DNA of 64,000 bases from Dyella mobilis (GCF_016904945.1 NZ_JADIKF010000036.1:155833-219832); one strand, 5' to 3'; shown: positions 9,458 to 17,658, numbered from the stretch's first letter. Numbers and translations are program-made. The notes: generated by a model from the letters alone, not told the origin.

Positions 9458-9486
9458 TGATTCATCCCCGGATGTGCTTTCACATA

Positions 9487-9588
9487 GTCCGCTTCGGGTG
9501 GCGGCCTCAACTGGTCGATGCAACACTGCTGCTTGCACAGTCGCTAGTGTGTTGCATCGACCAGTTGAGGCCGCCGTCGGAAGCGGAC
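9487..9588. repeat. large inverted repeat
   Basis: A perfect 27-bp inverted repeat (9500-9526 with 9549-9575), each arm containing GGCCTCAACTGGTCGATGCA or its complement, around a 22-base centre. The outer TCCGCTTC/GAAGCGGA sequences pair as well, so the imperfect arms reach about 40 bp. The outer parts are halves of the GTCCGC...GCGGAC palindrome found elsewhere in this window. Confidence 0.85.
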
Positions 9589-9662
9589 ATTGTTCTCGTC
9601 GGAACAGGCAAGCTTGCTTGTGGCTACCTTCGCACGAATTTCCAGACAGTCACTCCCGCGAT

Positions 9663-10145
9663 CTACACCAAGAGCGCACCAGCGAGAATCAATGGTAAGC
9701 ATATAGCCAGTGCCCAAAGTCCACACTTGAACAATGCACACTGGGAGGTTCTGTAGCTCGTGCCTGGATAGCCACGATCTTCCAAGTCCATAGCGCGACG
9801 AGCTGCCGGGATTAGGTAGACGAAAAAGTTAGCAAGAAGGAATGCAGGAAAAATGGCCGCGATGAAGGAAGGAAATAGGGTAAGGGCCTGACTTAAGGTC
9901 AATGGACCGTTATGGAACAGATTAGGCGCGTCAGGATGCACCAATCCGTGTAAGTGAGATGCGCCCTTCGTCAGCGAGAAGGTAATTGCTCCCCAAAGTG
10001 GGAAACCGAGCAACGGGAGAAGAATGTTCCACGCGCTTTTACGCCTTTGTGACCGTCGCTGGGCATTGGCAAGCCAAGTGCCATTTTTTAATTCGCCTGC
10101 CACGATGGCAAGCTGATCATTGTCGTGCTTTTGAGTATTTGCCAT
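9663..10145 (-). CDS. small inner-membrane protein
   Basis: 160 residues from the ATG at 10145 (MANTQKHDNDQ), preferred over 10184 because AAGGGGGC lies just before it. The N-terminal 45 residues are polar. Three hydrophobic segments follow: LLPLLGFPLWGAITFSL, a long stretch around FPSFIAAIFPAFLLANFFVYLI, and a C-terminal LWALAICLPLILAGALLV. No family recognised. It lies between two copies of the palindromic repeat. Confidence 0.65.
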   Translation of the reverse strand: MANTQKHDNDQLAIVAGELKNGTWLANAQRRSQRRKSAWNILLPLLGFPLWGAITFSLTKGASHLHGLVHPDAPNLFHNGPLTLSQALTLFPSFIAAIFPAFLLANFFVYLIPAARRAMDLEDRGYPGTSYRTSQCALFKCGLWALAICLPLILAGALLV

Positions 10146-10173
10146 AGAAGCCCCCTTGCTTCCTAACGCGATT

Positions 10174-10201
10174 ATGTCCGCCATGGGTCGAAGGCCGACA
10201 T
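10174..10201. repeat. GTCCGC...GCCGAC palindromic repeat
   Basis: ATGTCCGCC and GGCCGACAT arms around a GGGTCG centre. This is one member of the dispersed short palindrome family described in the findings. Confidence 0.7.
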
Positions 10202-10211
10202 CCGTCTAGGC

Positions 10212-10553
10212 CTACTCCACCCTAGAAGTAGAGTCGTATTTATCAATGATTTTCACGCATTCGCCAAGTAGTGATCGACGAAACTTTGCCTCGATCCGAG
10301 CCAGCCTGTCGTCGGAATCAAGCATAGGGCCGGAACTCCATAGGAGCCGAGCGCCGCCCAGCGGAATGTCTGGCGGAATGTTCGCAATAAAAAAAGCAAA
10401 GAAAGGATGCTCGCGCTGATACGACTCACCTAACCACAAGAGTATGTTCTCAATTCGAGAAGCGCCGACTGCAAGGCCGACTTGCAGCGTAAGTAGCGCT
10501 TTCGCGGCGGAAACCAACTTCTTGCGCCGTGAGATTTCCTGCTCTGGGGTCAT
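10212..10553 (-). CDS. small hypothetical protein
   Basis: 113 residues beginning MTPEQEISRRKKLVSAAKALL, with CAGGAG ten bases before the ATG. It is predicted helical and soluble; one moderately hydrophobic stretch (FFAFFIANIPPDIPLGGARLL) is too polar for a sure membrane span. No family assigned. It lies between two palindromic repeats on the same strand as the membrane protein at 9663. Confidence 0.6.
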   Translation of the reverse strand: MTPEQEISRRKKLVSAAKALLTLQVGLAVGASRIENILLWLGESYQREHPFFAFFIANIPPDIPLGGARLLWSSGPMLDSDDRLARIEAKFRRSLLGECVKIIDKYDSTSRVE

Positions 10554-10586
10554 GCATCTACCGCTCCTGATCTTTGATAACGTTTA

Positions 10587-10688
10587 TGCCCGCCTTGGGC
10601 GGCGAACCCTCTCGGAATCATAGCCGTAAGCGCTCTTAGCACCCATGGTCAGCACCCGTTGTGTGCTCAGTGTTTGCCGGAATCGATG
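10587..10688 (-). repeat. ~130-bp repeat element, copy C
   Basis: Read on the minus strand it contains GATTCCGG, then GTGCTGACCATGGGTG, CGCTTACGGCTAT and a degenerate GTCCGC-type palindrome at its end (10587-10610), in the same order as the copies at 61334 and 62826. It is shortened internally. Confidence 0.6.
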
Positions 10689-10856
10689 CCCATCCCGACC
10701 GAAACCCTTAGCCATTTTTTTCAACACAGAAACGCAAGTGGCCCCGAGTAGGCACCTGCGTGCTGATGCCCGGCCTGGGTTCAGGGCGCCAGAGGATCTG
10801 CATGCGATTTGCACCCGTAAAGCATCCGCTTGCAAATTGCCCATCCCAAGCATACA

Positions 10857-10874
10857 GTGAACCATATGGTTCAC
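10857..10874. promoter_or_regulatory. probable ArsR operator overlapping the start codon
   Basis: GTGAACCATATGGTTCAC is a perfect 18-bp palindrome that contains the ATG of the ArsR-type gene. Winged-helix ArsR proteins bind such palindromes and repress their own operons, so this is probably the autoregulatory site. Confidence 0.7.
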
Positions 10875-11228
10875 TATCAGGCCCGCCTCGACGCCACCTT
10901 TGCCGCACTCTCCGATGTCACCCGACGCGGGGTGCTGGAGCAGCTCGGGGGGTCAGATGCCTCCATCACCGACCTTGCCCAACGGTTTCACATGACCCTC
11001 ACGGGCATGAAGAAGCACGTCAGCGTCCTGGAGCAGGCGGGACTCGTGATCACCGAGAAGGTGGGGCGCGTACGTACCTGCAAGCTCGGATCGCGCCGGC
11101 TGGAAGAAGAGGCCGCCTGGATCGAGCAGCACCGCCAGCTCTGGAGCGCACGCTTCGATGCGCTGGACGAACTTGTCGAACAGTTGAAACGCAAGGAGAA
11201 GGCAGATGCCAAACGTAAAAGAAGGTAG
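10866..11228 (+). CDS. ArsR-family transcriptional regulator
   Basis: 120 residues from ATG 10866, inside the palindrome. It has the winged-helix core LDATFAALSDVTRRGVLEQL, then ITDLAQRFHMTLTGMKKHVSVLEQAGLV as helix-turn-helix and a wing around EKVGRVRTCKL. It has no cysteine metal site of the ArsR/SmtB type, so it belongs to the group paired with SRPBCC proteins, whose ligand is not a metal. The stop overlaps the following SRPBCC gene by 23 bp, which indicates one operon and translational coupling. Confidence 0.88.
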   Translation: MVHYQARLDATFAALSDVTRRGVLEQLGGSDASITDLAQRFHMTLTGMKKHVSVLEQAGLVITEKVGRVRTCKLGSRRLEEEAAWIEQHRQLWSARFDALDELVEQLKRKEKADAKRKRR

Positions 11229-11706
11229 TTCCGCCGTCATGAACCGCACCGCCGTGGAACGCAAGTCCGATCGCGAACTGGTGGTGACGCGAACGTTCGA
11301 TGCCCCCGCGCACATCGTCTTCGAAGCGTGGAGCAAACCCGAATTGTTCAAGCTGTGGTGGGTGCCGAAGTCGGCCGGCATGTCGCTGGTCTCCTGCGAC
11401 ATGGACATTCGCACGGGAGGCACGTATCGCCTGGTGTTCCGCCATCCGGCCTTCGAGCAGCCGATGGCATTCTTCGGCACATACAGCGAAGTAACGCCGC
11501 ACAAGCGCATGGTATGGACGAACGAAGAAAGCGATCAGGGCGCCGTGACCACGGTGACGTTCGAAGAAAATGCCGGCAGGACGCTGGTCACTCTGCACGA
11601 ACTCTATCCCACGACAGAGGCCCGAGACGAAGCCCTTGCCGGTTCGGCGGAAGGCCTGCCCGAACAGTTCGCGCAGCTGGATGAGTTGCTCGCAAGCAGA
11701 TCGTGA
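11206..11706 (+). CDS. SRPBCC (AHSA1-type) protein
   Basis: 166 residues. It follows the START/Bet v1-like pattern of the AHSA1 group: RTFDAPAHIVFEAWSKPELFKLWW near the N-terminus, then RTGGTYRLVFRHP, a TYSEVTPHKRMVWTNE segment and a long C-terminal helix. The fold forms a hydrophobic ligand pocket; the ligand is unknown. It overlaps the ArsR gene by 23 bp, a standing partnership in which the regulator probably responds to the same class of compound. Translation could also begin at ATG 11239 (MNRTAVERKSDREL). Confidence 0.85.
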   Translation: MPNVKEGSSAVMNRTAVERKSDRELVVTRTFDAPAHIVFEAWSKPELFKLWWVPKSAGMSLVSCDMDIRTGGTYRLVFRHPAFEQPMAFFGTYSEVTPHKRMVWTNEESDQGAVTTVTFEENAGRTLVTLHELYPTTEARDEALAGSAEGLPEQFAQLDELLASRS

Positions 11707-11712
11707 CCTTGC

Positions 11713-11747
11713 CGCCCGCCGCGCCACCGGAAGCACGGCGGGCGTTT
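11713..11747 (+). terminator. rho-independent terminator
   Basis: A 9-bp stem CGCCCGCCG/CGGCGGGCG with a 14-base loop, followed by TTT, just after the SRPBCC stop. Confidence 0.7.
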
Positions 11748-11810
11748 GCTGCGCTTTGGCGTCTCGCCCACCAGGCGGGCACACGCCGAGGAACCATCAA
11801 GCGAATCCCC

Positions 11811-12371
11811 TCAGCCGCGCAATTTCAAGGCGAAGATGTCTTGCGCAACGCAACTTAAATCGCCATTGAGCTGGTGATCGGCGCCGTCAAGAGGGCGCGC
11901 GAGCGCATGAGGCATTGCGCTTTCGTATAAGCGGAGATGCTCAAAGGGAACAACTTCGTCATGCGTTCCGTGATACAGAAAAAACGGCACGTCGGCAGGC
12001 AGGTGATCGGCAAGATTGCTCTTGGAGCTGATTTCATCGCTTGGCCATCCGCCGTCGCCAATAAACGGAGTCGCTATGAGAAAGACGCCGCCGAGTTTGC
12101 GCCGAGGTAGTTGATCGGCCAGCGTGTGGATGAGGATGGCGCCGCCTATGGAGTGGCCGATGAGCAACACGCCGTCTTGCAGGTCAGCAACCTCATTCCT
12201 CAAGGCGTCTCGCCAAGGCGGGTAATGGGGATCGGCCTCGTCGGGCATGCGGGGATAGCGAACGCTATAACCCGGGCCAAGTTCCTTCTTTAGACGGGCA
12301 ACGAGCCTGGCGTCCCATTGGTCGTGTACGTCCCGACCACCGCCTTGCACGAATAAGATGTCGACAGTCAC
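11811..12371 (-). CDS. alpha/beta hydrolase, RBBP9/YdeN-like
   Basis: About 187 residues if GTG 12371 is used; ATG 12398 and ATG 12446 are in frame, but an AGGAGC site fits 12371 and the protein then starts directly at the first strand (TVDILFVQGGG). The nucleophile elbow is GHSIGG, the acid is probably in the FYLYHGTHDEVVP-like segment, and the histidine is in DGADHQLNGD, giving a complete Ser-Asp-His triad. This is a small cytoplasmic serine hydrolase of unknown substrate. It is on the strand of the stator-like operon and begins 72 bp after it, so it may be transcribed with it. Confidence 0.8.
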   Translation of the reverse strand: MTVDILFVQGGGRDVHDQWDARLVARLKKELGPGYSVRYPRMPDEADPHYPPWRDALRNEVADLQDGVLLIGHSIGGAILIHTLADQLPRRKLGGVFLIATPFIGDGGWPSDEISSKSNLADHLPADVPFFLYHGTHDEVVPFEHLRLYESAMPHALARPLDGADHQLNGDLSCVAQDIFALKLRG

Positions 12372-12442
12372 GTTCTTCGTGCTCCTTTCAGAAGCCATCC
12401 ACTGACCGGGCAACACTCGACTTGTAGCGATGGAGGGTACGC

Positions 12443-13090
12443 TCAATCCTGCTGCTTGCCTGCCTTTTTTCTCGACGCGCGCTTCCTGGTACTCGCGACT
12501 GACTGTATATCCGGGTGCACCTGGGGTGCAGCCACGTTGATCTGCTCAAGCCCTGCCAGATCGTCGACATAACTGAGGAAATGCTGGAGATATCCCGGCG
12601 AGATGCCGCGCATCAGGGTGACGGCGCGGTGCACTAGCGCGCTCGAGTTGAGCGGGCCTGCATTGGTGGGCACCTGTTGCAGCGACTGCCGCATTTGGCT
12701 GTCGGCACGCAGCCTGGACCAGAGCGTGCGGAATTCCTTCAATAGTTCCGGTGCGGCAAACGAAGGTGCATCGGGAGCCTCATCGCCCGCGGCGACGTGA
12801 TCGACCAATGCGCCCAGCGCGCCACGCGCGCGCGCAGCATCATCGCCGGCGCCGGTGATGTCCTGGTCGCGGCGAGGCCCGTGCTCGAGATCGACTTCGT
12901 AGGCATCAAGCAGGGTGGAGAGTCGCTCATCCAGCCTTTGGCGGGCTTCGCCTTGGTAATTGGCGGCACGCCGCTCCAGCGCATCCATGAGGTGAAACTG
13001 CAAGGGATCGAAGCGATGGGCACCGCGCTCGCGCCACGTGTCGAGCCGGGTGCGGGCATGCGTCGAGCGCTTATTCATGGGACGACGCAT
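12443..13090 (-). CDS. DUF2894 protein, last gene of stator-like operon
   Basis: 215 residues from ATG 13090 (GTG 13093 and ATG 13078 also possible). The opening RLDTWRERGAHRFDPLQFHLMDALERRA is characteristic of DUF2894. The rest is soluble, ending in a Lys/Arg-rich tail (TRKRASRKKAGK). It overlaps the OmpA-like gene by about 20 bp. DUF2894, OmpA, DUF802 and DUF3348 genes are, from memory, repeatedly found together in Burkholderiales and Xanthomonadales; no function has been assigned to the set as far as I know. Confidence 0.82.
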   Translation of the reverse strand: MRRPMNKRSTHARTRLDTWRERGAHRFDPLQFHLMDALERRAANYQGEARQRLDERLSTLLDAYEVDLEHGPRRDQDITGAGDDAARARGALGALVDHVAAGDEAPDAPSFAAPELLKEFRTLWSRLRADSQMRQSLQQVPTNAGPLNSSALVHRAVTLMRGISPGYLQHFLSYVDDLAGLEQINVAAPQVHPDIQSVASTRKRASRKKAGKQQD

Positions 13091-13718
13091 CACTCGCAGA
13101 CGACTTAGGCACCGGAGTGATTTCCACGCGACGGTTTTTGGCGCGCCCCTCTTCGTTGGCGTTGGAACTCACCGGCTGCTCGGCACCGAACGCGGCGGCG
13201 AACACCGAGGAGGCGGGCACGCCGTCGGCGATCAGCGCGCGCGTTGCCGTCAGCGCACGCTGCGCCGACAGCTCCCAGTTGTCCGTAAAGCGGCGGTTGT
13301 CGTCCAGCACCTGCTGATCATCGGTGAACCCGCTCACCATCAGGATTTCGTCGCGAGACTTCAGATAGTCGGAGAGCGGGCCCGCCAGGCTTTTCAGCAG
13401 ATCGCTGCCTTCCGGCTGCAGCTGATCCGAGTTGAGCGCAAACAGCACGCTGCCGCGAATGCCGATGCGACCGTTGACCAGCGTGATGCGTCCGGCAGCG
13501 AGTGGCGCGGCCAACGCCTGCTCAAGGGTCTTGCGGCGTTGCGTCTCGGCCTGTCGTTGCGTCATTTCATCGTTCAGCCGGTGCGAGAGTTGCAGCTGCA
13601 CGCCAATGACGCCGATCAGAATCAGCACGAACGCGCCGAGCAACACCGACATCAGATCGCCGAAGGCAGCCCAGATGGGCGCACCCGATTCGGCCTCAAG
13701 CTCGATGTCGTCGGTCAT
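13071..13718 (-). CDS. MotB-like OmpA-family protein
   Basis: 215 residues. Residues 14-42 form one membrane helix, PIWAAFGDLMSVLLGAF..., whose aspartate (D21) sits where MotB, ExbD and ZorB carry their ion-binding aspartate (compare the MotB ADLMTLLLAFF pattern). After a coiled linker, residues about 90-205 are an OmpA-like peptidoglycan-binding domain (SVLFALNSDQLQPEG, LSAQRALTATRALI, AKNRRVEITPVP). It should be anchored in the inner membrane with its domain gripping peptidoglycan. The stop of the upstream DUF802 gene overlaps its start by 4 bp, indicating tight coupling. Confidence 0.88.
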   Translation of the reverse strand: MTDDIELEAESGAPIWAAFGDLMSVLLGAFVLILIGVIGVQLQLSHRLNDEMTQRQAETQRRKTLEQALAAPLAAGRITLVNGRIGIRGSVLFALNSDQLQPEGSDLLKSLAGPLSDYLKSRDEILMVSGFTDDQQVLDDNRRFTDNWELSAQRALTATRALIADGVPASSVFAAAFGAEQPVSSNANEEGRAKNRRVEITPVPKSSASDASSHE

Positions 13719-15811
13719 GCGGTCTCTGCTCCGGCGAGCACTGGCTGACCGCCGATCTGCTGCAATTCTTCGATGATCTGTTTCTGCGCCAGCATGCTGA
13801 GGTCGACCACTTCCTTGGCCTGCATGACGTAATAGGCCAGCTGTTCATCGCTGCGTGCGAGGGACTTGTCCAGCGCGTCGGCAATGATTTGCAGGCGGTC
13901 CATCAAGGCCTCGTTGGACTGGCCGTACTGTTGCACCGCCACGCCGAAGGCTTCGCCCAGGCTGGCTACTTCGACGGCACTGCCAGTGACCTGCGCGGCG
14001 ACGCCACCGAGCTTGCCGGTTTCGGCCTCCACGTGTTCGATGAAGCGGGTGCCGACGCGATCGAGCAGGCTGGCCGAGGTGCTGACCAGCTCGTCGACCG
14101 CGGTGCGTTGTTCGGTGGATGCGTGATTGACGGCATTGAGCAGCGTTTCCACGGTCTCCAGCAGGCGGCCGCGTTCTTCCAGCATGGCGGTATCGCGGAC
14201 CATGCTGTCCGACAGCTTCTGGCGCAACTCGGCGACGACTTCGGCGGCGATCTTCGGCGCCTCCGACGCGGCCTGCACGAGCCGCGAAATCTCCGCCATG
14301 GTTTCACTGGCATGCGCCTGGGCCTGGGCCGAGATATCGCTGGCCGTGCGCGTGAGCGTGTCGCATATCGCCTGCTGCCGGCTCGCAGCGTGTTCGCCGG
14401 CCTGTTCCCACTTCTGGCTCAGCAACGAAGTCATTGCGCCGAGCGTCTCCGTCCACGTCGCCAGGCGTTGCTGGTCGCGAGATTCCAGCGTCGCCTGAAG
14501 CTCGGCATGGGATTCGCGCACGATGCTGACCAGCGACGCCGCGTGTTCCTCAATGGTCGTACCCGCAGCAGCCAGTGCGCGCTCGTTGCGGGCAGCCTGG
14601 TCTTCATTGGCGGACTGTTGTTGCGACAGTGCGTTGTTCCATGCCTCGGCCGCGTCATGGGCACTGGCGTCGAGCCGTGTCGCCATGCCTTCCAGCAGTC
14701 CTGTGGAACGTTGCTCGAACGTAGTGGTGAACTGCTCCAGCGTCCCGCGCAGGTCCTGGTTCAGTGTCGCGTGGGCATGGCGTTGCTCTGCCAGGGCTTC
14801 GTTCCAGATGCGCGCTACGGTAGTGGTGTTGCTTTCCGCGCTGGCAGCCAGTCCTTCCAGTTGTTGCTTCACCGCCTGCGTGATCGTGACGTGCAGTTGG
14901 GTCGTCTGCTGAGCGAGGCCCGCCATCGTGGCCTCCACCACCGGTTGCAGCGCCGATGCGCCGGCGCGAGCCCCCTGGGTGACGCTGTCTTTCAGCGTCT
15001 GCTCTACCGAAGATGCGAGCTTGAGGTAGACCGCCTCGGTCTTGCCGTGGAAGGCTTCATGGCTCGCGATCTGTCGCTCATGAGCGGCCAGGTTCTGCTG
15101 CTCGATGCCGCTCATCATGGATTGAAGGCGATCGACCAGGGCGGGCATCAGCGCCGTCTGTTGTTGCAGCAGCCTGAGGGCTTCCTCGCGTTGGTACGCC
15201 TGCGAATGAACGCGCAAGGTGGTGGCGATCTTCACGTCCAACAATTGCACGGCCTGCAGCCGCTCGCGACGGACCAGGGCCGAAAGCAGCCCGAGCATCG
15301 CCGAGCTGGCCACGCCCGCGATCGAGGTGCCGAACGCAAAGGCAAGGCCGTTCACCGGCGCGGCGAGCGAGCTGCGGATCGCCTGCAGGTCGCTCGCGCT
15401 TTCCAGCGCAAAGCCGGTACCACGAAGAGTCGCCATCATGCCCAGCAGCGTGCCCAGCATGCCCAGCAATACCAGCAGGCCGGTGAGGTACGGCGTCAGC
15501 GCGGGGGCGGGCAGGGCGATGCGGTCGCCTTCTATGCGCAGGCGCGTGCCATGGCGCAGGCTGGGATGCAGTCGCTCGAGCCAGGAAGCAAGATCGGAGG
15601 GCGCAACGGATAAATCGCCAACCGCCTTCTGCAAAGTGGCCGTTGCCTGCCGATAGCGATAAAGCTCAGACGCGCCGGACAGGTAGCAGGCACCGATCAG
15701 CAGGGCGACCGCCGCGCCAAGCGGGTTGGAGCCCACGTAGCCTGCGCCGACCCAGCCGATGGCGGCGAGGCCCAGGAGGAAGGCGGCTGGAAGGACGAAA
15801 TGTTTGAACAT
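13715..15811 (-). CDS. DUF802 protein: MotA/ExbB-like channel with long coiled-coil tail
   Basis: 698 residues from ATG 15811; the open extension to 15919 overlaps the upstream gene. Hydrophobic helices lie at about 4-23, 31-48, 107-128 and 153-180. The third and fourth carry the MotA/TolQ/ExbB signature: GLLVLLGMLGTLLGMMATL, then SLAAPVNGLAFAFGTSIAGVASSAMLG. Residues 181-698 are an Ala/Gln/Glu-rich, almost unbroken helical tail resembling chemoreceptor or ZorA-like coiled coils. With the MotB-like partner encoded directly downstream this should form an ion-driven stator in the inner membrane with a long cytoplasmic tail. It matches DUF802 by length and context. No ZorC, ZorD or ZorE gene is nearby. 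Confidence 0.85.
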   Translation of the reverse strand: MFKHFVLPAAFLLGLAAIGWVGAGYVGSNPLGAAVALLIGACYLSGASELYRYRQATATLQKAVGDLSVAPSDLASWLERLHPSLRHGTRLRIEGDRIALPAPALTPYLTGLLVLLGMLGTLLGMMATLRGTGFALESASDLQAIRSSLAAPVNGLAFAFGTSIAGVASSAMLGLLSALVRRERLQAVQLLDVKIATTLRVHSQAYQREEALRLLQQQTALMPALVDRLQSMMSGIEQQNLAAHERQIASHEAFHGKTEAVYLKLASSVEQTLKDSVTQGARAGASALQPVVEATMAGLAQQTTQLHVTITQAVKQQLEGLAASAESNTTTVARIWNEALAEQRHAHATLNQDLRGTLEQFTTTFEQRSTGLLEGMATRLDASAHDAAEAWNNALSQQQSANEDQAARNERALAAAGTTIEEHAASLVSIVRESHAELQATLESRDQQRLATWTETLGAMTSLLSQKWEQAGEHAASRQQAICDTLTRTASDISAQAQAHASETMAEISRLVQAASEAPKIAAEVVAELRQKLSDSMVRDTAMLEERGRLLETVETLLNAVNHASTEQRTAVDELVSTSASLLDRVGTRFIEHVEAETGKLGGVAAQVTGSAVEVASLGEAFGVAVQQYGQSNEALMDRLQIIADALDKSLARSDEQLAYYVMQAKEVVDLSMLAQKQIIEELQQIGGQPVLAGAETA

Positions 15812-15821
15812 GCTGTTCTCG

Positions 15822-16556
15822 TTAGCGGGTGCGAAGTGCTGCAAGCAGCCCGTCGACCGGTTGAAAGCGAAGATCCAGTTCGGCCAGCAACACGCTCTGC
15901 ATGTCGCGGCGAAATACATCCAGCCACGCTCCCGATGGGGTGGCTGGGTCCTGCGATGCAGGTTCGTCGGCCGGGGAGGAGTCGCCGGCCTGGCGCAATC
16001 GTTCGAAATGTTCGCCGAGCAGGGCTGGCACCGCGGCCAACAGGGTGTGCTCGCGCGGGCTCAAGGCGCGCTCCATGACCGCATCCACCTCGGCGAGGCG
16101 GACCATGTCGGCGGTTCCCTCAGCGAGCCTGTCGCGCAAGCGACCACGCAGCCTGCCGGCGACCGACTGCATCGAGCGCTGCATGGTTTGATAACGCTGG
16201 CGAAAAGGTGCGTAGTCGGCCTGGGCGTCGGCGCTGCCTTCAACGGCGGGCGCCGGCTTGGCTGCGGGAGCGCGTGCGCCAGGCCCGTCACCCTTGATGG
16301 CCTTGGCCAGGGCGGCACGCGCAAGCGCGCATTCCTCTTCCTCGACACTGGCCGACGGCAGCACCGACCCGACGCCCGCGGCCGGCTCACTGTCAAGCGC
16401 CGTGGAAAGGGCGATCGAATGCGTCCAGTCGAGCCACTGGCTCAGGCGCTGGGGTAGCGACTGCTGCGCGGGCGTGACGCCCACGTCGATCATGCGCGCA
16501 AGGTGGCGTATGAACTGCGGCCCACGAATCGCGGCGTTTTGTGCTGTTTGCACCAT
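15822..16556 (-). CDS. DUF3348 protein, first gene of stator-like operon
   Basis: 244 residues. The start GPQFIRHLARMIDVG, the central RQRYQTMQRSMQSVAGRLRGRLR and the C-terminal GAWLDVFRRDMQSVLLAELDLRFQPVDGLLAAL are characteristic of DUF3348. It is soluble and probably helical, with a variable Ala/Pro-rich middle. It lies 10 bp before the DUF802 gene and is the first of four closely packed genes. It may be a cytoplasmic partner of the long DUF802 tail; that is inference. Confidence 0.85.
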   Translation of the reverse strand: MVQTAQNAAIRGPQFIRHLARMIDVGVTPAQQSLPQRLSQWLDWTHSIALSTALDSEPAAGVGSVLPSASVEEEECALARAALAKAIKGDGPGARAPAAKPAPAVEGSADAQADYAPFRQRYQTMQRSMQSVAGRLRGRLRDRLAEGTADMVRLAEVDAVMERALSPREHTLLAAVPALLGEHFERLRQAGDSSPADEPASQDPATPSGAWLDVFRRDMQSVLLAELDLRFQPVDGLLAALRTR

Positions 16557-16950
16557 GCTTCTGGCTAAAAATCGGCCATTTTACCCAGTAAAGGGGGCGG
16601 ACGGCTATCAAAGCGGCACGAAACTCATTGGAGGTACACATTTCCCAAGTCAGCGTCGCGCTGCGGTTGGCCAAAAGAGGGGGCTGTCTGATTGAATCCG
16701 ATACGGACTGGGAGACAAACATTCGCAAATCGTTACGCCCCTACGTTCCGAAATGCAGAGTCGGGCGCAGTTTGTCTTCGGGAATGGAGCCAACCTCCGC
16801 CCAGTCTGGTCGCGCTAGTGGAAACCTTTCGCCAAGGTACTTACATTGCGATGCGTGGCGGATGCCTGGTGTGCTCAATCTCAATTCGAATGAGCGAATG
16901 ATCAGATCACAAAAGCGATGTTTCTTAGCTTTAATCAAAGGAGAAGATCA
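16557..16950. other. intergenic region between stator operon and hypothetical gene
   Basis: Divergent promoter space of about 390 bp. The minus strand holds TTGATA and TAAAAT-like elements before the DUF3348 start, but their spacing is too long to call a sigma-70 promoter. Open frames across it lack ribosome sites. Confidence 0.4.
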
Positions 16951-17313
16951 ATGCCTAAGGTTCAAAAGCTTGGTGCAAGCATGTTGCGTGGGAACGAAAA
17001 CAATTTCTATATACGATGCAATGATGACCTCGACGATCAAGACTGCCACACAAACAGAGGAAACTTAGAATATCCGCACATTCACGTGAAGACCGATGGC
17101 CCCTATGCGCACAACGATATTCTATATATAGGAATTACTTTCGGGCCTTACGGAGGACGCAATATTGATATCTATGATAATGGGCAATACATGCTTGAGC
17201 GCCGCAGGTTGATGGAGCTCATGCAGAGACATTTAAAAGGCCTGTCACCCGACCGGCATGAGCCGCTTTCGCAATATCTGTTTGGCACACACGTGCATGA
17301 TTCCAATCAATGA
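16951..17313 (+). CDS. AT-rich hypothetical protein
   Basis: 120 residues from ATG 16951, with a strong AAGGAG site eight bases upstream. The coding sequence is clearly less GC-rich than its neighbours and uses codons such as ATA and AGA, which suggests recent transfer. The protein has cysteines at CNDDLDDQDC, an aromatic middle (NDILYIGITFGPYGG) and a helical end, with no signal peptide or membrane segment. I do not recognise a family. It stands alone between the stator operon and pyrC. Confidence 0.65.
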   Translation: MPKVQKLGASMLRGNENNFYIRCNDDLDDQDCHTNRGNLEYPHIHVKTDGPYAHNDILYIGITFGPYGGRNIDIYDNGQYMLERRRLMELMQRHLKGLSPDRHEPLSQYLFGTHVHDSNQ

Positions 17314-17658
17314 TAGACGATTTATTGCCACATTGATGGTGAAGCTGAAGCGTCCTCGCTGATTCGAATTACTGGCAAGTAGAGGCATCACGATCAGGAA
17401 TCGTTATCAGAGGCAGGTAAGCACTACTGCCCTGCCTGCTTACGCCACATCACGGCCCATGCCAGGTGATTGAGTCGATCAAGGTCGCTGGTGGTTTTTG
17501 CCTCGATCGCAGACTTTCGCTATCACGAAAAGCTCGCGTGACTTCGACCACTTTGTGTTTTTCTCGAAACCGTTTTCGACTCAAAAGCACGTGAGCTTTT
17601 CGCGCTTCTTGCGATGCTGCGCGCGCCATCCTTGGCACGTATTCCTCGCTGGGCAAGG
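17314..17658. other. intergenic region downstream of pyrC
   Basis: About 345 bp without a credible gene. A weak third match to the 45-bp repeat of 4149 and 39236 starts at 17346. A GATTGCG-type hairpin around 17500-17530 is possible but not convincing. Confidence 0.35.

Noticed and set aside
9358..9756. 132-residue plus-strand open frame
   Set aside because: Read through the inverted repeat; such peptides come from repeated non-coding DNA.
13889..15613. 574-residue plus-strand open frame
   Set aside because: Antisense to DUF802 in GC-rich DNA; composition (many Arg, Gly, His) is typical of a shadow frame.
12443..16556. complete Zorya defence system
   Set aside because: ZorA/ZorB-like architecture only; no SNF2 helicase, ZorC or HNH nuclease gene is adjacent.
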